NCBI RefSeq assembly: GCF_024006985.1
Contig: NZ_JAMXIB010000002.1
Coordinates: forward strand, 62,001 to 126,000
DNA length: 64,000 bases
Origin: Robiginitalea marina
GTDB taxonomy: Bacteria; Bacteroidota; Bacteroidia; Flavobacteriales; Flavobacteriaceae
Direction: 5' to 3'
The notes below the pieces were generated by a model. The model had not been told where the DNA came from, ran no database searches, and was given only the letters and a program-made list of their open reading frames with translations. The position numbers and the translations under genes were made by a program. This document shows positions 44,997 through 56,660 of the stretch, piece by piece (positions within the stretch are counted from its first letter, which is position 1; the number at the start of each line of letters is the position of its first letter).

Positions 44997-46262
44997 CTAC
45001 GCCCGGGCCGCAAGGGTTTTCATAGCCCCGATGAAACGGTCGAGTTCGGCCGTGGTTGTATACACATTGGGAGTGATCCGGCAGCCCTGCACGTTCGCAT
45101 AATCGATGGCCACGGTAAAGATTTTGAATTCCTCCAACAAGGTCGTGGCCAGGCGGGCAGGCTTCATATGGGAAACCCCTACATTCGCAATGGCGCAACT
45201 GCGCTCCGGGGCTTCCGGGGTATTTATCACGATGTTCGGCACCCCCCTGAGGGCGTCGCTCCAGTACCGCTGCAGGAAACCAAGGCGCTCCGCTTTGCGT
45301 TCCAGGCCAATCCCCTCGAGGTAATCCATGGCATCGCCTATGGCGAGGTCGGTATGCACCGGGTGGGTCCCCGTATGGTTCAGCCGGCCGATATCCCCGG
45401 GATCGCGAGGGTAGTCTGCCAGCAGGGGCCATATTTTTGGGATATGTTCTTTGCCCACATAGAGCATGCCGGCACCCAGCGGGGCACTCAGCCATTTGTG
45501 GAGGCTCGAGCCGTAATAATCGCAGTGGAGCTCCGGAATGTTTACGGGAAACTGCCCCACGCAGTGGGCCCCGTCCACGAGCACCTCCACGCCGTGGCGG
45601 TGGGCCATATCGCAGATCTTGCGCACCGGGAGGATCTGCCCGGTGATATTGATCATGTGGCAGATCATCAGCAGGCGGGTCCGCGGGGTGAGCTGCTGCT
45701 CGTAAAGGGCGACCAACTCCTCGTCAGAGGCCGGGTGGTTCGGGACGGAGACCTGCCGGCACACGACCCCGTACCGGTCGGAAACCTGCCTGAAATGGTC
45801 CTTCATGGCGCCGTAATCCTGCAGGGCATATACGGCTTCATCCCCTTCCTTCCAGGGGTAGCCGCCGATGATCATATCCAGTGACTCTGTAGTATTGCGG
45901 GTAATCACCACGGTATCCTCCGGGCAGACGAGCATGCCCGCAAGGCGGGCGGCCACCCTTTTCTTGTTTTCCCACTGTACCGTCCGCATATAGTAGGCCC
46001 CCTCGTAATTGACCTGGCGGACATGTTCGGTAAACTGCTCCATAACCGGGATCGGGATAATGTTATAGTATCCGTTTTCGAGGTTGATGTAATCGGGTTT
46101 CAGTGCATAATCGGCCCTGATCCGGCTCCAGAAATCCTCCCCTGAGCCCTTCGGATATGGCATTCGAGCTTTTGCAGGGGTGCCGGGTTCCCAGGCCGAT
46201 GCCACCCAGGGGGCGGCAAGGGCCGCATAGCCCAGGTGCCGGATAAAATCCCTTTTTTTCAT
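44997..46262 (-). CDS. Exported class V aminotransferase, isopenicillin-N-epimerase-like
   Basis: PLP enzyme of 421 residues from the ATG at 46260-46262 (KKRDFIRHLGYAALAAPWVASA), whose start resembles a Tat signal with Lys-Arg instead of Arg-Arg. Class V motifs: INLENGYYNIIP, VITRNTTESLDMII, LLMICHMINITGQILPV, EVLVDGAHCVGQFPV and SSLHKWLSAPLGAGML with the PLP Lys. The closest named relative by pattern is CefD-like epimerase/cysteine desulfurase-like enzymes; the actual reaction is unknown. The open frame continues upstream to 46853, but that part overlaps other genes on the plus strand. Confidence 0.85.
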   Translation of the reverse strand: MKKRDFIRHLGYAALAAPWVASAWEPGTPAKARMPYPKGSGEDFWSRIRADYALKPDYINLENGYYNIIPIPVMEQFTEHVRQVNYEGAYYMRTVQWENKKRVAARLAGMLVCPEDTVVITRNTTESLDMIIGGYPWKEGDEAVYALQDYGAMKDHFRQVSDRYGVVCRQVSVPNHPASDEELVALYEQQLTPRTRLLMICHMINITGQILPVRKICDMAHRHGVEVLVDGAHCVGQFPVNIPELHCDYYGSSLHKWLSAPLGAGMLYVGKEHIPKIWPLLADYPRDPGDIGRLNHTGTHPVHTDLAIGDAMDYLEGIGLERKAERLGFLQRYWSDALRGVPNIVINTPEAPERSCAIANVGVSHMKPARLATTLLEEFKIFTVAIDYANVQGCRITPNVYTTTAELDRFIGAMKTLAARA

Positions 46263-46321
46263 AACTATGGCGTAATTGCCCCTCCAATATAAAAAATTAC
46301 CGCCTATTGGGGTACATCCTT

Positions 46322-46329
46322 TATCTTTA
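46322..46329 (+). promoter_or_regulatory. Possible -7 element for DUF4177-like gene
   Basis: TATCTTTA, one mismatch, 25 nt before ATG 46355. Confidence 0.4.
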
Positions 46330-46354
46330 CGTTGGAACCTAAATCCGGAGCAAA

Positions 46355-46558
46355 ATGGAAAAAATGAAGGTGGAAACCCTTGTTTATTACAGTAAGGCCT
46401 TCGCGAAAAGGGATCACATTGCAGCCGATTCCAAAAAGGACATTCAGGAACTCCTGGACCGCTATGCCTCAGAGGGGTACCGCCTGGCAAGTACCAACAG
46501 TGCAGGGTTCGGCTATGCGATGTATGTCTTTTTGTATTTTGAAAAAGTGGGCGGCTAA
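46355..46558 (+). CDS. Small DUF4177-like protein
   Basis: 67 residues, cytoplasmic by composition. The pattern of an N-terminal strand (KVETLVYYSKA), a helix (SKKDIQELLDRYASEGYRLASTNS) and a final strand ending YVFLYFEK resembles DUF4177, a small alpha/beta family with a GW/GYRL segment and terminal F-E/K. Function unknown. Single gene between a divergent aminotransferase and a carboxypeptidase-regulatory-domain protein gene. The codon use and conserved pattern make it a credible gene despite its size. Confidence 0.7.
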   Translation: MEKMKVETLVYYSKAFAKRDHIAADSKKDIQELLDRYASEGYRLASTNSAGFGYAMYVFLYFEKVGG

Positions 46559-46653
46559 CCCCGATGGGGGTTGATTTTACGGCCCTCCTCCTGTGAGATT
46601 GCCCTCCCGGGAATACAGGGCGGGATGAATAAATGGAGTTAACTTTAATTGCT

Positions 46654-47934
46654 ATGAAAAAAACGCGTTTGTTTCTGGCCTGCGTCGCCCTGATATGCTG
46701 CGGGGTGCAGGCAGCCCTGGCACAGGAAAGCCCAGGGGGGCCGCCTGCGGCATTCAGGCAGTACCAGGGGGAGGTCACCGATGCCGATTCGGGTGACCCC
46801 CTGGTCTTTGCCACCATTGTTCTTGAAAACCAAAACATCAGTACGGTCACCAATTCCGAGGGACGCTTCCTGTTAAAGGTGCCGGAAGGGATCCGGGAGG
46901 GAAACCTGCTGGTCTCCTACCTGGGCTATACCCTCAGGACCATCCCCCTGGAACAGCTCCGACCCGAAGGCAACCGCATTGCCCTCCGGGTTTCGGTTAC
47001 CCCCCTCCCCGAGGTGGACGTGGTGGTGCCCAGGGATGCCCGGTCCCTGGTTCAGGAAACCCTGCGTCGGAAGGGTGAAAACTATATGCAGGAACCCATG
47101 GAGATGACTGCATTCTACCGTGAAACCATAAAGAAGCGACGGAAAAACGCCTCCCTGGCCGAGGCGGTGGTAACCCTGTACAAGGCCCCTTATTCCGGGC
47201 CCAGGAAGGATGCCGCCACCCTTTACAAGGCAAGGAAAAGCACCGATTACTCCAGGCTCGACACCGTGGCCCTGAAACTGCAGGGAGGGCCCTACAATGC
47301 CCTGTACGTGGACCTTATGAAGTATCCCGATTTTATCTTTTCCCCGGAATACATGGAAGACTACGATTTCTTTTTTGAACGAAACACCCGTATCGGCGGC
47401 CGTCTGATCTTTGTGATCGGGTTTCGCCAGAAACCTGAGGTCACGGAGCCCCTGTATACCGGACAGCTCTTTATCGATGGGGAAAACAAGGTCCTGACCA
47501 GCGCCATTTTTTCCCTGAACATTACCGACAGGAACCTGGCCAGCAGGATGTTCGTAAGGAAGAAACCCGCCAATGCCAGCGTTTACCCCACGGCGGTAGC
47601 CTACCGGGTAGACTACCGGGAAAAGGATGGGAAGTGGTTTTACAGCTATAGCAATGCCATGCTCGAGTTCAAGGTAGATTGGGACAAGCGACTGTTCAAT
47701 TCCGTGTACAGCATCACTTCTGAAATGGCGGTGACCGACTGGGTAGCGCATTCCGGGGAGCGCGGGACGCAAACAGGGGAACGGATCCGGTCCTCGATAA
47801 TCCTTAGCGATGCTGCAGACGGCTTTTCCGACCCGGACTTCTGGGGAGCTTATAACATCATAGAACCTGAGAAATCGATTGAAGCAGCCATCCGAAAAAT
47901 CCAGCGCCAGTTGAGGCGGGAAGATCGCGAATAG
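46654..47934 (+). CDS. Exported protein with carboxypeptidase regulatory-like domain
   Basis: 426 residues with signal peptide ending AALAQE. Residues about 25-105 form a CarboxypepD_reg-like beta sandwich (YQGEVTDADSGDPLVFATIVLENQNISTVTNSEGRF), the module often found at the front of TonB receptors and surface proteins of Bacteroidota. The remaining 320 residues are mostly beta, with MTAFYRETIKKRR and repeated aromatic strands, but no TonB plug or barrel signature is present. Probably a periplasmic or outer-membrane associated protein of unknown role. The start at 46654 (MKKTRLFLACV) is preferred to 46633, because the extra residues precede a normal signal peptide. Confidence 0.85.
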   Translation: MKKTRLFLACVALICCGVQAALAQESPGGPPAAFRQYQGEVTDADSGDPLVFATIVLENQNISTVTNSEGRFLLKVPEGIREGNLLVSYLGYTLRTIPLEQLRPEGNRIALRVSVTPLPEVDVVVPRDARSLVQETLRRKGENYMQEPMEMTAFYRETIKKRRKNASLAEAVVTLYKAPYSGPRKDAATLYKARKSTDYSRLDTVALKLQGGPYNALYVDLMKYPDFIFSPEYMEDYDFFFERNTRIGGRLIFVIGFRQKPEVTEPLYTGQLFIDGENKVLTSAIFSLNITDRNLASRMFVRKKPANASVYPTAVAYRVDYREKDGKWFYSYSNAMLEFKVDWDKRLFNSVYSITSEMAVTDWVAHSGERGTQTGERIRSSIILSDAADGFSDPDFWGAYNIIEPEKSIEAAIRKIQRQLRREDRE

Positions 47935-50825
<2,891 letters not shown>

Positions 50826-50873
50826 TCGCCATACGGGGAATTCGGGAATACCGCTTAGGAATGACCCCAAAGG

Positions 50874-50903
50874 TTTGCTGCTGGAAATTTCTGCCTATTT
50901 TTG
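50874..50903 (+). promoter_or_regulatory. Promoter of the TonB receptor-DUF4249 operon
   Basis: TTTG at 50874-50877, an 18-nt spacer and TATTTTTG at 50896-50903; the ATG at 50917 is 13 nt away. Both elements match the Bacteroidota consensus, one of the best promoters in the window. Confidence 0.75.
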
Positions 50904-50916
50904 AACAAAAAATTGC

Positions 50917-53319
50917 ATGAAACCATTCCCGGGGATCTCCCTGAGTATTTTCCTGTTTTTTTCTGCCTTCACGGTTTTCCCGCAGGCCCGCTATACCCTG
51001 AGCGGGACCATTACGGAAGCCAACAGCAACGAAACCCTGATCGGAGTCAGCATCCTGGTCCCCGAACTCCGGGCCGGCGCGGTTACCAACGAGTACGGGT
51101 TTTATTCCCTTTCACTTCCCGAAGGTACCTATGAAGTGGTCATTAGCTACCTGGGCTACCGCGATATCCGGAAAACGGTATCCTTCGACAGCAACCAGCG
51201 CCTGGACCTGCAGCTGCAGGAGGAAGCCGAGGAACTTGAAGAAGTGGTCCTTACCGGGGATGTGGAACGACTCGATATCCGAAAACCGCAGATGAGCGTG
51301 TCTTCCCTTTCGGTGCAAACCATCAAGAGCATCCCCGTGGTGTTGGGGGAAGCGGACGTGATCAAATCCATCATCCTGTTGCCGGGGGTGACGAACGCCG
51401 GGGAGGCCTCCTCTGGCTTCAATGTCAGGGGAGGGTCCGTGGACCAGAACCTCATCCTGCTCGACGAGGCCATCATCTTTAACTCCTCCCACCTGTTCGG
51501 TTTTTTCTCCGTTTTTAACCCGGACGCCATCAAAGACATCAAACTCTTCAAAGGGGGCATCCCCGCCCGCTACGGGGGCCGGGTATCCTCCGTGCTGGAA
51601 ATTTTCCAGAAGGAAGGGAACAGCAAAGAGTTCCACATGAGCGGGGGTATCGGGGCAGTAGCCAGCCGGTTGCTGGCCGAAGGGCCCATTGTAAAGGATA
51701 AAGCGGCCTTCCTGATCGGCGGCAGGGCCTCTTACGCCCACCTGTTCCTCCCGTTGCTGGACCTGGACAACCGCGCATATTTCTACGACCTGAACACCAA
51801 GCTGAACTACCGGATAAACGACCGCAACAACCTCTACCTCTCGGGCTACTTTGGGCGCGACCTGTTCAGCATCAATGACCTGTTTGTGAACATCTACGGG
51901 AATTCGGTCTTCAATTTCCGCTGGAACCACCTGTTCTCCGACAAGCTCTTTTCTAACCTCTCCCTGATCTATTCCGACTACTATTACGGGCTGGAACTCG
52001 ATTTTGTGGGCTTTGAATGGGATTCGGGCATACAGAATTTCAACGTGAAATACGACCTGAAGCACTATGTCAACGACCGCTTACAGGTGAACTACGGCCT
52101 CAACAGCATTTACTATGTCTTCAACCCGGGAAAAATTATCCCGAACAGCGAGGATTCGGGCATCGTAGAGGAGCAGCTGACCAAAAAATACGCGAACGAA
52201 AATGCCGTATATGTAGATGTTTCCCATGAGATCACCGACCGTCTCAGCCTGGGCTACGGCCTGAGGGTGAGCCATTTCAACCGGCTGGGACAGGACGAAT
52301 TCTTTGTCTATGAAAACGACAACCCGGTAGATTTCAACCCGTTCAGCCTGGTGTACCAGGAGGCCACCCCAATCGACACCCTGAGCCCCGGAAGGGGTAA
52401 GTCCCTGAAAACCTTCCTGAACCTGGAACCCCGGGCCTCCCTGTCGTATACCCTGAATGACCAGAGCTCGGTAAAGGCCAGTTTCACGCGTATGGCCCAG
52501 TACCTGCACCTGCTTTCCAATACGGCCTCCCCTACCCCCCTGGACGTGTGGACCCCCAGCGGGCCCTTTGTGAAACCCCAGCTGCTGAACCAGTACGCCC
52601 TGGGGTATTTCAGGAATTCGGCCTCCGGGGAGTACAGCCTGGAAACGGAGGTATTCTACAAACAGGTTGACAACCGGATCGACTACATAGACGGCGCCAA
52701 CCTGATCGCAAACAATGCCATCGAGCGGGTGATCCTGAACGGGGAGGCAAGGGCTTACGGATGGGAGCTGTTGCTTCGCAAGAACACCGGTGCCTTTACG
52801 GGCTGGATGGCGTATACGCTGTCAAAATCCGAACAACGCACCCCTGGCCGTGACCTTGACCTCAACAACGGCCGATCGGGGCTGGAAACAGGCATCAATT
52901 TCGGGGAATGGTACAATACCCCCTTTGACAAAACCCACGACCTGACGCTTTTTGGAAACTACGCCCTGAATGACCGGTGGAGTTTCAATGCGAATTTCAC
53001 CTACCAGACCGGCCAGCCGACCAACTACCCCGTGGGGCAATTTGAATTCGAGGGGCTGGTGGTGCCCTTTTACGGGCTTCGCAACCAGGAACGGCTGCCG
53101 GATTACCACCGGCTCGACCTCTCCGCCACCCTCAGGCCTCGTCGGGCAGAAACCCGGAAAGTGAAGGGCGAATGGGTGTTTAGCATATACAACGTTTACA
53201 ACCGGATGAATGCTGCGGCAATCAACTTCCGTCAGAACCAGGATACCGGGAGGAATGAGGCGGTGCGCACGTCAATTTTCGGGATTGTACCCTCCGTAAC
53301 CTATAACTTCAAATTCTGA
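50917..53319 (+). CDS. TonB-dependent outer-membrane receptor
   Basis: 800 residues with signal peptide (to about residue 24), an N-terminal carboxypeptidase regulatory-like domain (YTLSGTITEANSNETLIGVSI, about 27-110), a plug domain (VSSLSVQTIKSIPVVLGEADVIKSIILLPGVTNAGEASSGFNVRGGSVDQNLILLDEA, about 125-185) and a long beta barrel ending in VTYNFKF (terminal Phe). It imports a large or scarce solute with TonB energy. Two DUF4249 lipoprotein genes follow directly (4-nt gaps), forming a likely receptor/lipoprotein unit comparable in logic to SusC/SusD. Substrate unknown. Confidence 0.95.
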   Translation: MKPFPGISLSIFLFFSAFTVFPQARYTLSGTITEANSNETLIGVSILVPELRAGAVTNEYGFYSLSLPEGTYEVVISYLGYRDIRKTVSFDSNQRLDLQLQEEAEELEEVVLTGDVERLDIRKPQMSVSSLSVQTIKSIPVVLGEADVIKSIILLPGVTNAGEASSGFNVRGGSVDQNLILLDEAIIFNSSHLFGFFSVFNPDAIKDIKLFKGGIPARYGGRVSSVLEIFQKEGNSKEFHMSGGIGAVASRLLAEGPIVKDKAAFLIGGRASYAHLFLPLLDLDNRAYFYDLNTKLNYRINDRNNLYLSGYFGRDLFSINDLFVNIYGNSVFNFRWNHLFSDKLFSNLSLIYSDYYYGLELDFVGFEWDSGIQNFNVKYDLKHYVNDRLQVNYGLNSIYYVFNPGKIIPNSEDSGIVEEQLTKKYANENAVYVDVSHEITDRLSLGYGLRVSHFNRLGQDEFFVYENDNPVDFNPFSLVYQEATPIDTLSPGRGKSLKTFLNLEPRASLSYTLNDQSSVKASFTRMAQYLHLLSNTASPTPLDVWTPSGPFVKPQLLNQYALGYFRNSASGEYSLETEVFYKQVDNRIDYIDGANLIANNAIERVILNGEARAYGWELLLRKNTGAFTGWMAYTLSKSEQRTPGRDLDLNNGRSGLETGINFGEWYNTPFDKTHDLTLFGNYALNDRWSFNANFTYQTGQPTNYPVGQFEFEGLVVPFYGLRNQERLPDYHRLDLSATLRPRRAETRKVKGEWVFSIYNVYNRMNAAAINFRQNQDTGRNEAVRTSIFGIVPSVTYNFKF

Positions 53320-53323
53320 GCAG

Positions 53324-54226
53324 ATGAAAAAATGGCTTGTGATTTTTGGGTTGGGAAGCCTGGGTTTGCTGGCTTGCGAAGAGGTTATCGAGGTGGAAAC
53401 CCCCGTGGAGGATCCCCGCCTGGTGGTAGATGCCCTGTTGCGGGTAGACACTACCCAGACCTATGTGCCGGTGGAAATAAAACTCTCGCAGACGGCCGGG
53501 TTTTTCGGGGAAATCGAGCCGGTAACCGATGTGGACGAAATCGTCATTATTGTGCAGGAACTGGACAATGGGGTGCCCTCCGGCTCAACCTTCACCCGCA
53601 GCCTGGCCCAGGTGGACCCCGGGAGCGGGGTCTATGTCCCCGACCCGAATTTTGACCAGGACCAGCGGCTGCCCGTTTCCGTCCTGGTGGAAAACGAAGT
53701 GATGCTCACCCTGGTGATCACCTGGCGGGGCCGGCGCTACGCCGCCCAGACGCAGTATGTCCCCTCCGTGCCCATCGATGCCCTCGGGCTGGGCGACGGC
53801 ACCCTTTTCGGTGAAGACGAAACGGAGCTTACCGTGCGCTTTACCGACGACCCGACCCGTGACAACTTTTATGTGTTCGATTTCGGGTTCGGGAATTTCC
53901 TCGCCTCCGAAGACACTTTCTACAAAGGACAATCTTTTGAATTTTCGTATTTCTACGACCAGGCGTTTGCCCCGGGGACGACACTGGAAGTAGCGATCCT
54001 GGGGGCCGACCGCACGTTCTTCAACTACATGGACCTGCTTGTGGAACAGGCCGAAGGGCCCCAGGGGCCTTTCCAAACCCCCGTGGCGACGGTGCGGGGG
54101 AATGTTTTTGACGTGACCGGGATCGACAACCTGAACAATTTCGACAACGCGGGCACCCCGGAGGTTTTTCCGCTGGGGTATTTTGCGGTGGTGCAGGAAT
54201 TCCGCGATCAGATCACCATTGAGTAG
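53324..54226 (+). CDS. DUF4249 family surface lipoprotein (copy 1)
   Basis: 300 residues. Lipoprotein signal ends at LLAC (Cys18), followed by EEVIEVETP, an acidic start that resembles the Bacteroidota surface-export signal. The mature part is beta-rich (DPRLVVDALLRV, VPVEIKLSQTAGFFGEIEPV) and ends in a conserved block with NYMDLLVEQ, GPFQTPVATVRGNV and DVTGIDN. It starts 4 nt after the TonB receptor stop and is a paralogue of the next gene, with the same length. DUF4249 has no established function; a substrate-capturing partner of the receptor is inferred. Confidence 0.88.
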   Translation: MKKWLVIFGLGSLGLLACEEVIEVETPVEDPRLVVDALLRVDTTQTYVPVEIKLSQTAGFFGEIEPVTDVDEIVIIVQELDNGVPSGSTFTRSLAQVDPGSGVYVPDPNFDQDQRLPVSVLVENEVMLTLVITWRGRRYAAQTQYVPSVPIDALGLGDGTLFGEDETELTVRFTDDPTRDNFYVFDFGFGNFLASEDTFYKGQSFEFSYFYDQAFAPGTTLEVAILGADRTFFNYMDLLVEQAEGPQGPFQTPVATVRGNVFDVTGIDNLNNFDNAGTPEVFPLGYFAVVQEFRDQITIE

Positions 54227-54230
54227 AAGG

Positions 54231-55133
54231 ATGGGGGGGTGCAGGAAAATAGGCATTTTGCTTTCTCTCGCGCTGCTTTTGGGGTGTGAGGAAGTTATAG
54301 AGGTGGACGTGCCCGGGGAAGCCACCTCAAGGCTCATTGTGGATGGCCTGATCCGGGTGGACGCGCAGCAGCCGTTCGTGCCCGTGCGCATCGCCCTTTC
54401 CGAAACGAATGGCTTTTTTGAAGAGCTCCCGGTTGCGCAGGCCGAGAATATCCTGATCACCGTCTCGCGGTTTGACCCCGAGGGCAACCTGATCGAAACC
54501 CTTACCTCCTCCCTGGCTGAGGAAGCCCCCGGGACGGGGGTCTACATCCCGGACCCGGATGCTACTTTCGACCAGCGGATCCCCACTGTTTTCCTCAACG
54601 AAAACGTCCGGTTCACCCTGCAAATCCGCCACCGCGGGCGGCAGTACCTGGCTGAGGCCTGGTATCAGCCCGTCGTGCCCATAGATTTCCTGCTCCAGGG
54701 TCGGGCCACCTTGTTTGAAGGGGACGAAACCGAAGTGATCGTGGCCTTTACCGACCCACCCGGCAAGGCCCACTACTACCTCTTCGATTTCGGCCGGGGG
54801 GAATACCTGGTAACCGAAGACACTTTTTACCAGGGGCAATTTTTTCAGTTCTCCTATTTCTACGAAGACCCCATTGACCCGGGTACCGAACTGGATATCA
54901 GCATTATGGGGGCCGATTTCACCTTCTATAACTATATGGACCTGCTCATCGAACAAAGCAGCGGCCAGCAGGGGCCATTCCAGACGCCGGCGGCCACCGT
55001 AAGGGGAAATGTTATCGACGTCACCGGCCTGGACAACCAGGAGCGATTTGACAACGCAGACCGGGCCGGGGTATTCCCCCTGGGCTATTTTGCAGTGGTG
55101 CAGGAAGAGCGAAGGACCCTGGTTATCGAGTAA
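54231..55133 (+). CDS. DUF4249 family surface lipoprotein (copy 2)
   Basis: 300 residues from ATG 54231, 4 nt after copy 1. Lipobox LLLGC is followed by EEVIEVDVPG, almost the same as copy 1. Aligned by eye, the last third is nearly the same (GADFTFYNYMDLLIEQ, QGPFQTPAATVRGNVIDVTG), whereas the middle differs more. This is a tandem duplicate that has diverged. An upstream in-frame ATG at 54183 lies inside copy 1 and is rejected. The start codon runs into seven G residues (ATGGGGGGG). The stop overlaps the convergent glycerate kinase gene by 11 nt. Confidence 0.88.
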   Translation: MGGCRKIGILLSLALLLGCEEVIEVDVPGEATSRLIVDGLIRVDAQQPFVPVRIALSETNGFFEELPVAQAENILITVSRFDPEGNLIETLTSSLAEEAPGTGVYIPDPDATFDQRIPTVFLNENVRFTLQIRHRGRQYLAEAWYQPVVPIDFLLQGRATLFEGDETEVIVAFTDPPGKAHYYLFDFGRGEYLVTEDTFYQGQFFQFSYFYEDPIDPGTELDISIMGADFTFYNYMDLLIEQSSGQQGPFQTPAATVRGNVIDVTGLDNQERFDNADRAGVFPLGYFAVVQEERRTLVIE

Positions 55134-56274
55134 GGCTTCCGCCGGGGAGGCTCGAGAAAAATTCAGAAACGGTTCGGGAGGTCAGCGCTTCCGCATGTTC
55201 CATGTTATAGGCCAGGCCTCTGTCGGGGTCAGCCACTTCAATGACGGCGCGAAAACCAGCGTCTTTAACTTCCAGGGCCGTAAGGTCGCACTTCCCGCAA
55301 ACGGCAAGCACCGGCACCCCATGGCGATTGGCCAGCCCAACCACGGCCTGTAGCAACTTCCCGTGAAGGGTTTGCCGGTCAAGCCGTCCTTCCCCCGTGC
55401 ATATGAAATCCACCTTATGGCCCTCCAAATAGGCCTCCACCCCACTGATTTCCAGAACATAGTGGGCCCCGCTGACAAACCGTGCCCCCAAAAAGGCGCA
55501 AAGGCCGAAGGCTGCCCCCCCGGCTGCGCCTGATCCGGGTACCTGGCAGCCTCCTTTGCCGAGCTGTTCCTGCACCAGGCGTTCGAGGTGTCGGAGGCCC
55601 TGGTCGAGCAGGGGTACCTGGCCCGGCCGGGCCCCTTTCTGGGGGGCATAGGTGAACGCGGCCCCGTCGGGCCCATGGAGGGGATTGGATACGTCGTTTA
55701 CCGCCACCAGGTCCACCCCCTGGAAGAAGGAAGGTCCTTCCGGGGGAACGATGCGGTGGATGTTCCCCAGGTTTTCCCCCGAAGGGTGTACCGGGTTGCC
55801 TTTCGCATCTAGGAAGCGAAACCCGAAGGCCAGGGCCAGGCCACATCCCCCGTCGTTGGTGGCACTGCCCCCAAGGCCTGCAAAAACCCGCCGCGCCCCC
55901 AGGCTGATTGCTTCCCGGATCAACTCGCCCGTGCCCAGGGTGCTGGTCTTTCCGGGGTCTCTTTCCGTTGGGTCCAGCAGGGACATCCCCGAGGCGGCTG
56001 CCAGCTCTACAAAGGCCTCACGGGTATCCCGGTCCCACAGGAAGGCGGCCCGGACCGGCCGTCCGAGGGGGTCCGCCACCAGGGCTTCCATGTACTCTGC
56101 CCTTGGACGGGCTGCCCGTACGGCCTCGAGGAACCCATCCCCCCCATCCGAAGCCGGAAAATTCATGAATTCAGCCCCGGGAATAACTGACCGCACCCCC
56201 TTTTCAATGGCAAGGGTGACTTCGGCTGCCGTCAGGGAGCCTTTGAACTTATCCGGGATCAATACCATTCGCAT
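55123..56274 (-). CDS. Glycerate kinase
   Basis: Phosphorylates D-glycerate to 2-phosphoglycerate (or 3-phosphoglycerate) with ATP. 383 residues, GlxK/GarK type. Motifs: IPDKFKGSLTA at the N-terminus, SDGGDGFLEAV, GLGGSATNDGGCG (glycine-rich phosphate loop), PGSGAAGGAAFGL and TGEGRLDRQTLHGK. Single gene, convergent with the DUF4249 pair. No glyoxylate or glycerate pathway genes are adjacent, so the metabolic source of glycerate is not shown here. Confidence 0.93.
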   Translation of the reverse strand: MRMVLIPDKFKGSLTAAEVTLAIEKGVRSVIPGAEFMNFPASDGGDGFLEAVRAARPRAEYMEALVADPLGRPVRAAFLWDRDTREAFVELAAASGMSLLDPTERDPGKTSTLGTGELIREAISLGARRVFAGLGGSATNDGGCGLALAFGFRFLDAKGNPVHPSGENLGNIHRIVPPEGPSFFQGVDLVAVNDVSNPLHGPDGAAFTYAPQKGARPGQVPLLDQGLRHLERLVQEQLGKGGCQVPGSGAAGGAAFGLCAFLGARFVSGAHYVLEISGVEAYLEGHKVDFICTGEGRLDRQTLHGKLLQAVVGLANRHGVPVLAVCGKCDLTALEVKDAGFRAVIEVADPDRGLAYNMEHAEALTSRTVSEFFSSLPGGSLTR

Positions 56275-56332
56275 ACGCGGGATTCAGAGTCGGAATTACC
56301 GGGGTTTCGGCCCAAAATACAGCAATTCTTGC

Positions 56333-56340
56333 TATTTTTG
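56333..56340 (+). promoter_or_regulatory. -7 element for DUF6095 gene
   Basis: Exact TATTTTTG, 19 nt before the GTG start at 56360. Confidence 0.5.
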
Positions 56341-56359
56341 ACCCCAAAGTCCCTGAAAC

Positions 56360-56587
56360 GTGCCAACAGACAAAACCTTGCTGCTCAAAGGCGTCAAACG
56401 CCTGGCCTATACCCTGGCCCTGATGTTTTCGGGCCCGATCGTGCTGTACCAGGCCTTCAAAAACCAGGACCATCCCTGGTACCTGCCGGTTCTTGTGGTT
56501 GGGGGCCTCCTTGCCCTTGGCGCCATTGCCATGGGGTTTTACAGCATAAAAACCCTGGTGGACGCCCTGTTCGGGGGCAGAAAATAA
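56360..56587 (+). CDS. DUF6095-like small membrane protein
   Basis: 75 residues with two predicted membrane helices (about 15-31 and 42-62) separated by [11 protein letters not shown]. The N-terminal [20 protein letters not shown] and the tail [13 protein letters not shown] fit a small family restricted to flavobacteria as I recall it (DUF6095). GTG start; no ATG fits. It lies 73 nt upstream of thrS, which has its own promoter. Function unknown. Confidence 0.75.
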   Translation: MPTDKTLLLKGVKRLAYTLALMFSGPIVLYQAFKNQDHPWYLPVLVVGGLLALGAIAMGFYSIKTLVDALFGGRK

Positions 56588-56611
56588 ACGGCAACCGCCC
56601 GGCGCAAATGG

Positions 56612-56642
56612 TTGTCTGCAATGCCCGGAGGTATTATCTTTG
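56612..56642 (+). promoter_or_regulatory. Promoter of thrS-infC-rpmI-rplT operon
   Basis: TTG at 56612-56614, 20-nt spacer, TATCTTTG at 56635-56642; ATG 56661 is 18 nt downstream. Both elements match consensus. Confidence 0.75.
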
Positions 56643-56660
56643 CGCCCTTACACGCACACC

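Noticed and set aside
54231-54239. Seven-G run at the start of the second DUF4249 gene as phase-variation switch
   Set aside because: The tract is short, and similar G runs occur by chance in this GC-rich sequence (for example near 60381); no supporting out-of-frame design is visible.
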